Shown here: positions 12,637-22,369 of the stretch, piece by piece
Position numbering within the stretch: the first letter of the stretch is position 1
How the letters are laid out: every line of letters starts with the position of its first letter
Assembly (NCBI GenBank): GCA_023213395.1
Contig: CM041465.1
Location: 140,747,741 to 140,811,740, forward strand
From: Cycas panzhihuaensis
Taxonomy: Eukaryota > Cycadophyta
Direction of reading: 5' to 3'
DNA length: 64,000 bases
Translations under genes and position numbers: made by a program
The notes under the pieces: model-generated
What the model was told of the DNA's origin: nothing
Database searches by the model: none
Seen by the model: only the letters and a program-made list of their open reading frames with translations

Positions 12637-12996
12637 ACAAGATCTTTTTGATAAACAAGTTAAGATAGATGAACTTAGGGATGCCATTAGGCCTTTATCA
12701 AGTTGTAATTCATAGTTTTATACTAATGCATATCTCAGATGCTATTTAGATGCTCAAAATTGGAATCTCCATAAATCAAAAAAGATGTTAGAAGAGACAT
12801 TGAAATGGAGGGTAACATATAAACTAGAGGGGATTCATTAGGATGAAATTATTACATAAGGTAAAACTAGTAAAATTTATAGGGTTAATTACCTTAATCA
12901 TTTAGAGAGGACTATTATTATGATGATGCCTAGAAAGCATAACACATCATCTCATGACAATGAGCTACATCACTTCATTTATCTTCTTAAGAATGA
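12637..12996 (+). pseudogene. captured SEC14-like (CRAL-TRIO) gene fragment
   Basis: About 120 codons in one frame carry only three stops. The order of motifs follows plant SEC14-like phosphatidylinositol-transfer proteins: DKQVKIDELRDAI, then a Tyr/Thr/Asp-Ala-Leu-Arg segment, LDAQNWNLHKSKKML, EETLKWRVTYKLE, GKTSKIYRVNY, a Gly-Arg-Thr-like strand (ERTIIMM), and NTSSHDNELHHFIYLLKN. This spans the CRAL-TRIO N-terminal helical domain and the start of the lipid-binding domain; the rest is absent. In the cell such proteins bind or exchange phosphoinositides at membranes. Two stops replace Trp/Arg- or Glu/Gln-type positions (WD of IRWDE reads TAG GAT). It has no role in retrotransposition, so I infer capture from a host transcript or locus. 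It runs directly into the ankyrin segment without a frame change. Confidence 0.7.
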
Positions 12997-13325
12997 CCTA
13001 CATTTAACTACAAGGGCAGGTTCTATAGATATTGTAAAATCACTTCTAGATATGGATCCATAAATGGCTTAGAGAATTGATAAAAAGGGATAGATGACAT
13101 TACATATGGTAGCAAAAGGAGCCACGTACTTGGAATTTATGAGAATGCTCCTAAATGTTGATACAACAATAGTAATACTCCTTGACAAGAATGGAAACAT
13201 GACTTTGCATGTAACTAAAGCAAAAAGCGTGAGGAGATTATGAAAGAACTGCTCTTATTATGAATACATTAAATATGCTACATAAAATAGCTTTTAATAT
13301 TGAAGAGGCACTTTTTAGTATAGAC
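12997..13325 (+). pseudogene. captured ankyrin-repeat gene fragment (ITN1/ACD6-like)
   Basis: Continues the frame of the SEC14 fragment. The segments LHLTTRAGSIDIVKSLLDMDP, IDKKG..TLHMVAKGAT, LEFMRMLLNVD, LLDKNGNMTLHV and, after two small frame changes, EEIMKELLLL and LNMLHKIAFNIEEAL are three ankyrin repeats. They have the DKKGQTALHMA and NTALHIATRK signatures of plant ankyrin membrane proteins of the ITN1/ACD6 type. The upstream repeats and the C-terminal PGG/membrane domain are missing. Two TAA/TAG stops and one TAG sit where Gln or Arg would be expected. In plants these proteins act in membrane signalling in defence and salt stress. Here it is passenger sequence. The nearly intact single frame across the junction suggests it was fused as coding sequence. 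Confidence 0.7.
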
Positions 13326-13474
13326 ACACATATAATCCATGCACTCTTTTAGAGGTATTTATCTAGTTGCAAATGGAATACCATCTACTTATATTTGTTT
13401 GCTATGTTCTCATCCTTTCCTTGGTGACCTTATTCCTTTAGATCAATTTAGCTATTTTCTTAATGAATTGTTAC

Positions 13475-14290
13475 TATCATTTCATTAGCCATGTTTAATA
13501 TATTTACAAGGACAAATATATGAGTATCCTCATTAAAACTTTAATATCAAATGTGTTTTTAGTACTATAATTATTTCAGTTTATATTAGATGTAATACAT
13601 ATATATTGAGTTTGTAGGCTTAAGTAATTTAACCACCTTACCTTTATTTGTAGATGTGCTTTATTTATGTTATTCATGTGGAAGTTGGCATGAATGCCAC
13701 TTCTTTAACTAGTGGATGTACAGTGACTTTGTGTGAGTTCACCTTTGCCTGTATTTTTTTAGTATGCACCAATTTGGGAGTTGTAGAATATGTGGGTTTT
13801 AATATGATGATTTTGTGGTAGCAGTACATAGTATACTTGTAAAGTGTTTGAAAAAATATCTAAGCAAGCTATAGTAGTAAGGATTGATTTTAGGATATGT
13901 ATAAATTAATTGATTAGTGGATAATTCTTACACCTACCAAGTTACAATTATAACTCCAAGTTCTACCAAGATATTGAACCTATGTTTCATAAACTTAGAG
14001 CTTGGATTTTGAAGAATTTATTATAGTTTGTTATGCACTATGTGTGACCAAAGTTTGTACTTGGTTAATACTAAATGCAACTAGAGGTTGTACCAAGTAT
14101 GACTAAGTGTGACTAGTGGTTGTACCAAGCATAACCAAGTGTGACTAAATGTGACCAAAATGACTCTCAATTTGAATGCAAGCAATATTTCATATGAATG
14201 GATCATCTATACCTAATTATAATCATGTAAAAATGATATGACCCTATTAGCAATGGATTAAAGTAGCTAATTTTTTATTACAAAAAATAA
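13475..14290 (+). other. 3' backbone of element A, shared with element B
   Basis: Matches the reverse complement of about 20,900-21,890 in the sister element in order: a start around CCATGTTT...TTTACAAGG, then CCTCATTAAAA, then GTGGAAGTTGGCATGAATGCCAC, then the short repeats at 14,071-14,158, then AAATGACTCTCAATTTGAATG. The first 30 codons align as protein in both (MFNIFTRTNI against MFHRFTRIKM), so it may descend from coding sequence. I cannot name it. Confidence 0.6.
14071..14158 (+). repeat. short tandem repeats in the element A backbone
   Basis: Imperfect units of about 36 bp around GGTTGTACCAAG and GTGTGACTA occur two to three times. A related cluster is present in the sister element at about 21,010-21,090, so it is a family feature. 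Confidence 0.55.
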
Positions 14291-14305
14291 AATATTATGG
14301 GGGGA

Positions 14306-14660
14306 TGTTGGAATATAATGTTTAATTTAAAGGCTATGTATTTAATGTTTAATATGAAGATTATTATATTAGTACATTAAAGGGTATTACTTTTATAATT
14401 AGGGTTAGTTACAACTTAAGGTTGTGAGCCTAAGTATACACTGTCTATTTTACTCATACTTCATTGTAATGATGATCATAAAAGGTGCCATGTATCATCT
14501 TGCATCATTAACTATTCATATTCCCAAAAGTCTCTTATAATGACTTGATATTGTTATATGTACATATTCAATATTTAAGATCAATATAGATTAGTACTTT
14601 GGTTATTATTGTTCATTTTTTATTTTTAAAATATTAAGTATCTACATTATTCATCTTTTA
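14306..14660 (+). repeat. 3' LTR of gene-capturing element A
   Basis: Starts TGTTGGAATATAATG directly after the polypurine tract TATGGGGGGA (14,296-14,305) and ends CATCTTTTA. Copia gag resumes just after it. Confidence 0.85.
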
Positions 14661-15186
14661 ATACAGCCCTTAGGAGAAGTCATTGGTGAAGAAAGGGTTA
14701 TAAAAAAACCATAAAATGTATTAATGATATTAAGAAGTTTGAGATAATAACTATCTCTAAAGACCTAACTACACTCAAGATTGATCAACTTAGTGCTATG
14801 TTAATTATAGTTAAAGAGAAGAAAAGTGGTAGTGAGTTATTAGAATAGTATTTTCCACTAAGGTAAAGATTAGGCTATCTTTTAAAGGCCAAAGTTTTAG
14901 GGAAAGAGTCCAATCTCCTAGAGAAAGGGGATAAAACTTTAAAAACCAAGGACAATTTCATTAAGAATAAGGTAAAAATTATCAAGGTCAAGCATAGGGA
15001 TAATTTTATTAAGGTCAAGGTCAATCCCATCAAGGACAAGGTTAAGGACAAAGATAATATTATCAAATCCAATTTAACCAAGGATAAGGGTGAGCTTTTA
15101 GACCTTAAGGAAGAGGTAGAGGATAAACTCCAAGGGGGAGGAATCAAGAACAAAGAAAGAGGAGTCCTAAAGGTAGATGAATAATG
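14661..15186 (+). pseudogene. copia gag, C-terminal part and nucleocapsid
   Basis: Resumes the gag split at 11,191 with LGEVIGEERVIKK and a capsid end resembling DLTTLKIDQLSAMLI. From 14,881 a Gly/Gln/Arg-rich nucleocapsid follows in one frame (NQGQF, YQGQ, HQGQG, GRGRG) with 13 in-frame stops. Twelve of these are TAA/TAG and one is TGA, interleaved with 14 surviving CAA codons in a Gly-Gln repeat. The stops therefore mark former Gln (and one Arg) codons lost by C-to-T change. A zinc-knuckle-like Cys/His cluster may follow near 15,184-15,232, too corrupted to confirm. Confidence 0.65.
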
Positions 15187-15334
15187 TAATATTCTTATCG
15201 TCATAGAAGTGGATACTTAAAAAATAATTATTTTATAAAAAATTCTAATATACAAAGAGAAGTAGCTAATATAATCATTAAAGAACCAAGGGAGAATGGG
15301 AGACTCTTCTTATCAAGTCTAATAGCCAATTAAG

Positions 15335-15900
15335 AGGAGGATAGTTGGTACATTAATTTAGATTTCTCTACTTATATGACACATAAGAAAGAATGATTCA
15401 AGGAGCTAGACAATACTTAGAAATGTAAAATCATGTTTAGGGATAATATTACTTTATTTGTAATAAGTAAAGAAAATGTAACCATCCAAATAGATTTTGG
15501 AGAGGCTAGATGAATCAGTGATATATTTTATATCCCTACAGTCAAGAAAAACTTGTTATCTATGGGATAAATAATACCATAAATGTATAACATTATCTTT
15601 GGTAATGGTGATTGCAACATTAAGGACACATTGAGGAATAAGACAATAGTTATTAAGGGTTAAATAACTTGTGATAAATTATTTAAGTTAGTCACACCCC
15701 CAACTAACTACTATACCTTGAAGGTATCAATTAATGTGGATAATGATACTTAGCATAAAAGATTCGGTTATATGAATTGCAGTAACTTAGAATTGATGAA
15801 ATAGATAGAAATGGTGGTTGGCCTATTTGATATTAAATATGGTAAAGAAATATATGAAGATTGTATACTAGGTAAATAAATAAGGGAAGGATTTCCTAAT
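15335..15900 (+). pseudogene. copia protease and GAG-pre-integrase remnant
   Basis: WYINLDFSTYMTH at about 15,345 stands where copia protease reads W-x-x-DSGAS-x-HM. The catalytic DSG is damaged. YIPTVKKNLLSMG near 15,530 is the conserved post-active-site strand. HKRFGYMNCSNLELM to CILGK..REGFP (15,755-15,895) is the pre-integrase zinc region with its His and Cys partly lost. Stops are scattered throughout. Confidence 0.65.
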
Positions 15901-16620
15901 GATGGTAATAAGGAAAATAAGCATTTTCAACTAGTGTGTACAGATCTATGTGGACCAATAGATGTACCTTCACTTGGAGGAGCTAAGTACTTCATAACTT
16001 TTATTGATAATTTTACAATAATGGCTTCGATCTATTTTCTTAAGTTTAAATCAAATGTACCTTAATGTTTTATTAAGTTCAAAGTCATGATTGAAAGGCA
16101 TAATAGGCATAAAATATTAACCCTTAGATTAGAAAATATGGGAGAATTCATTTTAAATTAATTCAAAGACTATTATAGGTATTATGGGATAAGGAAATAA
16201 CTTATTAATCCCTATACCTCTCAACGAAACAAGGTAGTTAAAAGGAAGAATATGATCATTATTAAGATGGTTAAGAACATGCTTAAGGATAAGCATATTG
16301 GTAATGAGTATTAGGTAAAAGTTATAAATATAGATATTTACTTATTAAACAAATGCACAATTAAGGTAGTGAGATGGGTCACACATAAGGAAGCTTGGAT
16401 AGGTTATAAACCAAGCATAAAAAACTTAAGAGTTTTTTGGTGCATAGCATATGCACATGTTCTAAAACAAAGAAGAACAAGGTTGAATGATAAAAGCACC
16501 AAGTGCATGTTTATAGGATATAGTGATACATCAAGATCCTATAAATTATATAACCCTAAGCATAAAAACACCATCATGAGTAGGGATATCATCTTCAATG
16601 AAGATGAATTCTATTAAGAG
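15901..16620 (+). pseudogene. copia integrase
   Basis: VCTDLCGPIDVPSLGGAKYF carries the first catalytic Asp, and FITFIDNFT follows. The region of the second Asp (LTLRLENMGEF, usually LRSDNGGEF) has lost it. The C-terminal part is the open stretch at 16,369-16,617 (EAWIGYKPS..LRVFWCIAYAH, KCMFIGYSDTSRSYKLYNP, RDIIFNE), the usual end of the copia integrase core. Several stops make it inactive. Nearly the same protein is encoded on the - strand at 33.7-34.4 kb. Confidence 0.8.
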
Positions 16621-16899
16621 GAAGTTATTGAAAAATATAAAGGTAAAAGCATTATGATTGATATGGATTCTAACTCAAGTAGTATAAATATACCTAGTAC
16701 AAGTGAAGTAGGACCATCAAATTTAATCAAAGAGTTTGAAAATGGGTATAAAGAGGTCATAAACCTCAAAATATTTTAGGTACAAACTTTGAGAAAAGAA
16801 TAATAATATCTCAAAGGATAAATTTTGCACTAATGACTCATGTTATAGAGTTAAATAAGCCTCAAAACTTTGAAGAGGCAAATAGCCAAGTTGAATAGA

Positions 16900-17905
16900 A
16901 AGAAGTAATGAAAGAAGAATATAATGCCTAAGTGAAGAATAACACTTAGGATTCAATTAATTGCCACCAAGAAAGAATGTCATTAGGATAAAATGGGTCT
17001 ATAAAACTAAGTATAAATTCAATGCTTATATCGACAAATATAAGGCACAATTAGTTGCAAGGGGCTATGCTCAATTTCAAGGAATACACTATAATGAAAC
17101 ATTTGTACCTATTACAAGGTTGGAAACAATTAGATTAATCATGGCCTTAGTTGTATAATAATGTTAGGCAATCCATCAAATAGATGTGAAGAGTGTCTTC
17201 CTAAATGGATATGTTGATGAGAAGATATATGTCTAACAACCTAAGGGTTTTTAAGTGAATGGAAAGGGAAATATAGTCTCTAAACTGAAAAGGGTCTTGT
17301 ATAGACTCAAACAAACATCTAGAGCATAGTAATTTAGGATTAATAAATACTTTAAGAATAAGGGATTCCTAGGGAGCTAATCAGAAATAAATTGTATATA
17401 AAATTGAAAGAAATATTAATATTAATTTTACGATTATATATGTATGACCTAGTATATATTGGGAATTATGACTACTTATCCCAAAAGTTTAAGGAAGATA
17501 TGTGAAAAAGGTTTGAAATGATAGATTTAGGACTTATAAATTATTTCTTAGGTATTAAAGTATGGCAGGATAAAAAGGGGATATTTGTGTTATAGAGGAA
17601 ACACACATTAGATATGCTACACAAATTTAACATGGATAATTGCAAGCTACTTACAACACTAGTAGAAGTTAGGTTGAAATTGTCTAAGTTAGAGGAGTTT
17701 AAATTAGTTAATCATATACTTTATACATAGTTGATTAGGAACCTTATTACTTAGAGGAACTATTAGGTATGGTCTATATTATAGGTCATTAGGGGATTAT
17801 AGGTTGATTGGTTATACAGACTTAAACTAGGTAGGTTATATAAATGATAAGAAATCTACTCCAGGTTATACATCTAGTTTGGGTTTAGTAGTAATAGTAG
17901 CACAA
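16900..17905 (+). pseudogene. copia reverse transcriptase and start of RNase H
   Basis: The open piece at 16,961-17,158 reads IKWVYKTKYKFNAYIDKYKA through LVARGYAQFQGIHYNETF, the conserved RT opening. [17 protein letters not shown] and LKRVLYRLKQTSRA follow. The catalytic YVDD near 17,437-17,450 is broken, as TATGTATGACCTAGT looks like YVDDLV with two bases lost. FEMIDLGLINYFLGI follows. RNase H begins at about 17,785 (GDYRLIGYTD, KSTPGYTSSLG) and stops at about 17,905. Confidence 0.8.
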
Positions 17906-18600
17906 AGTTCAAAGATCTGAAGGGTGAATGCGTGAGGGCATAAACTCTTATCATAAGTTATATTTACCTTAGATTTTGAAGTGATATTACATTAATATAC
18001 TACTAAATATATTTTCTCCATTAGTTTAGGCTTAAGTAGTCAAGCTTGGTTACACTATTCTTCATTATATATTCTTTGTATGTGATCTTTAAAGTGGGAA
18101 TGACTACTTCTAGGGGAAATATTTCCTCCAAGGTATAAACTAATAAAAATGGTGTCATGCTTATAGTAGTTTAAATGGATGTATAGTAGGTGCATAAAGT
18201 AGGGAAAATATAGATGTACTAGGTTTTTTAGAATATGGATATCATTTTTTTTAAACATAAGATAATATTTTATTTAATCCTTTAATTTGGTCATTGGGCC
18301 ATGGATAGAAATGGGATGATGTCCTATGAGTGATGTGAAATTTAATGCATAGTTCATCTAACACCTTGTTATAAAATATGGTCTTCTTATATATGATTAG
18401 GATGTCAAAAACCCAAAATATATAAGTAATATATTAGAAGATAAAATTGCCAATAACTTTGTTAGTTATAGGAGTTAATGGGATTGCCTCTACTTATATG
18501 GATAAACATTCAATTGTAGATAGGATAAAATTTTATTATAACAAAGATTGGAGGTGTAGTTATCTCAGTTAAGTCTATCCCCACTAGGAAAAAATGTCAT
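17905..18600 (-). pseudogene. gypsy integrase
   Basis: WGIDLTEITTPP near 18,580 and VEAIPLTPITNKVIGNFI (first Asp region and after) open the core. VLDELCIKFHITHRTSSHFYPWPNDQIK, with the H-R-T-S-x-x-Y-P-x-x-N-G-Q-x-E pattern, has the final catalytic Glu replaced by Lys. SLVYTLEEIFPLEVVIPTLKI (about 18,090-18,150) and a C-terminal YDKSLCPHAFTLQIF follow. It is riddled with stops. Spacing and signatures match plant gypsy integrase, where the enzyme joins cDNA to the chromosome. Confidence 0.7.
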
Positions 18601-18899
18601 AGAGTTATAATGGCATAGGGAGTATTGAATGGTTGGAAGATAATATTGGTATAGATATAGCATTTTCTACACCTTTTAATGTACATATATGCATCCTTAA
18701 AGAGACTGGGCTAATAATAATCTATATGAAAAATCTATTAGGTAATAGGCTTCCCCCCAAAATGCCCCCACCAATACCATCACAGAATCTATATATAATG
18801 ATCAAGGCCTCCTTAGGATTTAGGTAGCATTGGAGTACCCTATTAAAGGGTTGTTTATATATCGTTTTGCTAATTAGGAAGCATTCACATTCCATTGTC

Positions 18900-19772
18900 T
18901 TAACATACTATTTCTCTTTTTAAGATGCCACTTTAGGGAAAATTTTATGATTCAAGTATTAAATAGCATCCCCAGACCATAGTTCACCCTCAATAATATC
19001 AAGAGCCAAGATAGGCTCATAATGTAATAAATCATTTACTGGTGTACTACATATATTAGGGAGAGGTGTATGGGCAAATTCCTCAACTATAATCATTCAT
19101 TTCTTTAACTTCTTATTGACTATTTGAAGGTCAAATTCTTAGAGTAAAACCCACTCTCTTATCTATCTTATGAGATCTAACTTAGTTAAGAGAAATTAAG
19201 GTGTTGGACTGAATGATGTCTCAATTTATATTTCTATGCAAGTAGTGATATAACTACTTTATAGTAAAAGCAAAATCCAAACACTCTTTTTCCACTATGA
19301 TATAGTTGATTTCTATGGTGAGTAATGTGTAACTAATAAAATTGTCTATATGTTTGAAAACCAAGTCATCATTTTGACCTAGCATGGCTCTAAAGGATTC
19401 CTCTATAGAAGAAGTGTAAAGGATGAATGGCTTATTAAAATATGATGTAGTGAATGTAGGGGCTAAAATAAGCCCCTACTTAAGTTTGTTGAAGGAAACC
19501 TAGTCTTTATGGGTCTAAACAACAACAACCGCTTTTTTTGGAGATTCATGAATGGTTTGGCATTTAAAGTAAAATTTATTAGAAAGTAATAAAGAAAGCT
19601 AAGCATCCCAATGAAATACTTGGTCTATATTTGGGTTTTAGGTGGTGGAATTTCTAAAATAGCTTTCACTTTATTAAGATCAACTTGGATTCCATCCATG
19701 GAGATGATAAACCTTAATAATATATTAGCAGTGATGATAAAAATATATTTGAGAGGGTTTAAGCTAACATGG
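18900..19772 (-). pseudogene. gypsy RT C-terminus and RNase H
   Basis: NPLKYIFI and IISMDGIQVDLNKVKAILEI (about 19,650-19,740) are the end of gypsy RT (NPxKC-F..LGF-VS..GI-VDP-KI-AI). PFILYTSSIEESFRAMLGQ (19,380-19,440), ISYTLLTIEINYIIVEKECLDFAFTI and KLYHYL follow as RNase H, with the E-x-x-Y-x-x-x-EKECLA signature partly intact. Several stops and frameshifts are present. The short + frames at 18,633-18,827 and 19,611-19,811 are shadows of this pseudogene. Confidence 0.75.
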
Positions 19773-20170
19773 TATAGGATTCATTCACTCAATAATCAAG
19801 AACCAAAATAATCAATACAAATTAATGTACCAATGTATTTTATTGAATATTAAATATATACATATAGAGCAATATAAAACCATTATGAAAGAGACTTTTG
19901 GAAATATGAAGGGTTGATCATGCAAGGTGACACATGGAACCTTGTATGATCAACTTACAAAGATGTTATAATGAGGTATAAGCAAAAGAGACCCCACACA
20001 TATAGGGTCACAACCTTAAGTTATAGCTAACCCCAACTATGACACTAATACCCTTCAATATACTAACATACTTTTTAATTAAAATATATAATAACCCTCA
20101 CGTTAAACATTAAACATTAAACATTAAACATTAAACATATGACCCTTAAATTAAATATTATATTCTAATG
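19773..20170 (-). repeat. 3' LTR of element B
   Basis: Starts TATAGGATTCATTCAC on the + strand, where its partner reads TGTAGAATGCACACAC. It is longer than its partner mainly because of the ATTAAAC heptamer expansion at 20,104-20,140. The - strand PPT ATAAGAGGA abuts its right end. Confidence 0.85.
20104..20140. repeat. (ATTAAAC)n heptamer expansion in the element B LTR
   Basis: About five copies of the heptamer. The other LTRs of this family carry one or two ATGTTTAAT motifs here, so this is local slippage and not telomeric sequence. Confidence 0.85.
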
Positions 20171-20179
20171 TCCTCTTAT

Positions 20180-20880
20180 AATGTTTAATTTTTTACAATA
20201 AAAAATAGTACAAAACATAACCTCTATTCTTTTGACACTTCACCATTAAATTGCTTCATTAAAAGATATTGTTTATGCCCATATAAAGATATCACCATTC
20301 ATCCGGTCACATGGGTAACTAGCCTCTGTGTCTGTTAATCGTCTAGGTAATGTCTTTGTATACATGATTCATCAACACTAAGTAGATCTTTATCTGGGTT
20401 ACATTTCAACTCCTGCAATAGTCCAATTCATTGACATGTATTTGGGGAGCAAGTCAAACTACCTAACCAAATAAATACCACAAAGTTTGACATTCAGGAA
20501 CAAGTTATAGTACTTGTCCAGTAATGTCTAACAACATATGTTAATCTCACCTTTTATCATACGAGATTCTTAATATCAACATTTGACAAACGTCATCATC
20601 ATCTAATCTTTAGCTAGAACAAATCACCATACTATCATTAGTAACTCCTTTGAACAGAATACATCAATGATTTCTTTAAGCTACAAAGCTCACATATAAT
20701 AATAATAACTTATTTACTACAAAGGTATGCATTCAGGCAGTAACACAACTACCATGAATAAATGTAACATATAAAATATGGGGCTCTAAAGCTTTATCAT
20801 TTGCTACTTTACTATGATGACTTCAACATTTAGTTTTCAATCCAGTGCCAATAAATAGGGTCATATTTTATGAATCATCC
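20180..20880 (-). other. extra segment in element B, possible third cargo
   Basis: Lies between the shared backbone and the PPT and has no counterpart in element A. On the - strand it contains a splice-acceptor-like TTGCAG followed by an open stretch LQELKCNPDKDLLSVDES near 20,390-20,440. It is less AT rich than its surroundings. I cannot name it; a captured exon with intron sequence is one reading. Confidence 0.3.
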
Positions 20881-20899
20881 TTTTTTTATTTAGTGATCA

Positions 20900-21890
20900 T
20901 AATTACATGTAGAAAATCCATTCATGTGAAATATTACTTACATTCAAGCTAAGAGTCATTTAATCACCTTTTTTAGTTACGGTCTAGGCTATACTTTAGT
21001 TGTAATTTTATGATCTGGTTGCACTTGAGGTTGTAACCTACTCACACTTGTAGTTGTGATTACAACCTAAGTTGTACTTGAGGTTATGCTTATAAGCACT
21101 AAACAAAGGTGTGAAATCTAAAAGCACTCAAGCTAATTGCCATATGAAGTTTTGTGGTTTGGAAAAAAAACAACCATAAAATGATACTAAAACATAAGCT
21201 ACATAGTAATTACACCACAACCTTCCATGTGGAATGTTCATATTACGTAATATTTTGATCTCATGACGATCACAGCTTGTAGGAGGAATGTCTTACATAA
21301 AACTATGGTAGAAGTAGGTGCCTCTGAGTTGCATGCATATCCTAAAATCATTATAGTCCTTACAACTATAATTTATTCAAATATTTTATTAAACATTTTG
21401 TGAGTATCTCTTATACTATCTTATTTGATGTACATATTTATGAGGGCCATCTCTATAAAGTCATTTGATTGAAACTTACCCCTAATAATGCCTTTACAGA
21501 CACTCCTTAATATGTTATAAAGATGCCAAATCAGCACATGCTAGGAGAACATAGGTGAAGGTGAACTCATTAGGTAGAACACTAGTTCATTGTATTTAGT
21601 AAGAAAATGTCAACACATCCTCAAGTTAAGGGAGTGGCATTCATGCTAACTTCCACATAAATAAAATAAAAATAAGAGCACCACTACAAATAGAGATGAG
21701 GAGGTCAAATTACTTGTGGCCCTAAACTCAATATCTATATGTTACATAATCATCATAACCATTCTTAGCATAAGCTAAAATGATTTCAGTCCAAGAAATT
21801 ATATTTATTCTTAGGGTTTTAATGAGGATATGTACATCTTTATCCTTGTAAATCTATGAAACATGGATGTTGTAATGGCAATAACAACTA
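20900..21890 (-). other. 3' backbone of element B, shared with element A
   Basis: The reverse complement matches 13,475-14,290 block by block, including GTGGAAGTTAGCATGAATGCCAC and the short-repeat cluster (about 21,010-21,090). Insertions make it somewhat longer here. Confidence 0.6.
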
Positions 21891-22034
21891 CATCACTTTA
21901 TCGTTGGCTTCTTCATTGACTTTCTTCAACTCATCATAGATTTCTTAGAGCTTCTCAATGGAGAGAATGAGTTCACGATCTATAGGAAAAGTGCAATCTT
22001 CCTCCTTCACCTTCAATTTCTTGGACTTCTCCAT
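21891..22034 (-). pseudogene. captured NAP1-related histone chaperone fragment (NRP1/SET-like)
   Basis: Forty-eight codons from an ATG with a single stop. The opening is MEKSKKLKVKEEDCTF, then IDRELILSIEKL, then (stop at an expected Gln) EIYDELKKVNEEANDKVM. Plant NRP1/NRP2 proteins begin with a Lys-rich start, then ID-x-ELVLSIEKLQEIQDDLEKINE-x-ASDEVLEVEQKYN, so this is the N-terminal dimerisation helix. NRP1 is a nuclear H2A-H2B chaperone. The histone-binding earmuff domain and acidic tail are absent. The fragment ends abruptly and joins the shared backbone. The single stop is TAA for CAA, again C-to-T. As in element A, this has no retrotransposition role and is best read as captured host sequence. 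Confidence 0.65.
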
Positions 22035-22369
22035 AATAATAGTGAACCCCAAAAATTGAGAGCATGTGTCATGTTGCTAAGAGGGTTATGAGCCTCTCCC
22101 CTCTTTAATGATCTTAAACCCTCAGGTGCTTATTTTAGTAGAGATTTACTATAGATGCCTTCTTGGTCTCTAGTGCTTGGGAATTTTACCAAACACTTAG
22201 TATAACCATCGTGTGTTATGAATCAATAAGAAAATTATTCTTGTGCTCTCTGCTAATATCCTATTTCTTAGTTACATATTTTAATGCTTTTGATAACTCT
22301 AGTGATGGACTTTGTTGATTGAATGTCATAAGTAGAATTGTTTGTTCCTCTTAATTTATTGGATGATTT

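Larger units (their letters stand above)
11192..14660 (+). mobile_element. gene-capturing non-autonomous LTR element, copy A (SEC14 + ankyrin)
   Basis: Two 355-bp LTRs (11,192-11,546 and 14,306-14,660) flank 2.76 kb. A primer site follows the first and TATGGGGGGA precedes the second. No gag or pol is present. Instead the interior holds fragments of two host genes, a SEC14-like lipid-transfer protein and an ankyrin-repeat protein. These are followed by a backbone of about 0.8 kb (13,475-14,290) that is shared with the - strand sister at 19,773-23,548. It sits inside copia gag. The flanks ATGAG and ATACA do not make a clean target duplication, which fits old age. Confidence 0.8.
10798..17905 (+). 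mobile_element. decayed Ty1/copia element, gag split by a nested insertion
   Basis: gag, protease, integrase, RT and the start of RNase H follow one another on the + strand in copia order, with many stops. The gag is interrupted by an unrelated LTR element at 11,192-14,660. Integrase and RT fragments are close relatives of the - strand copy at 33.1-35.0 kb. No LTR of its own was found. The 3' end is cut off inside RNase H at about 17,905, where a gypsy fragment in the opposite orientation begins, so the rest of RNase H, the PPT and the 3' LTR are missing. Confidence 0.85.

Noticed and set aside
14875-15204. 109-codon - strand open frame rich in Ser and Leu
   Set aside because: Antisense shadow of the Gly/Gln-rich copia nucleocapsid on the + strand.
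20104-20140. Heptamer repeat that might be telomeric
   Set aside because: The unit is ATTAAAC (GTTTAAT on the other strand), not TTTAGGG, and it is an expansion of a motif native to the LTR.
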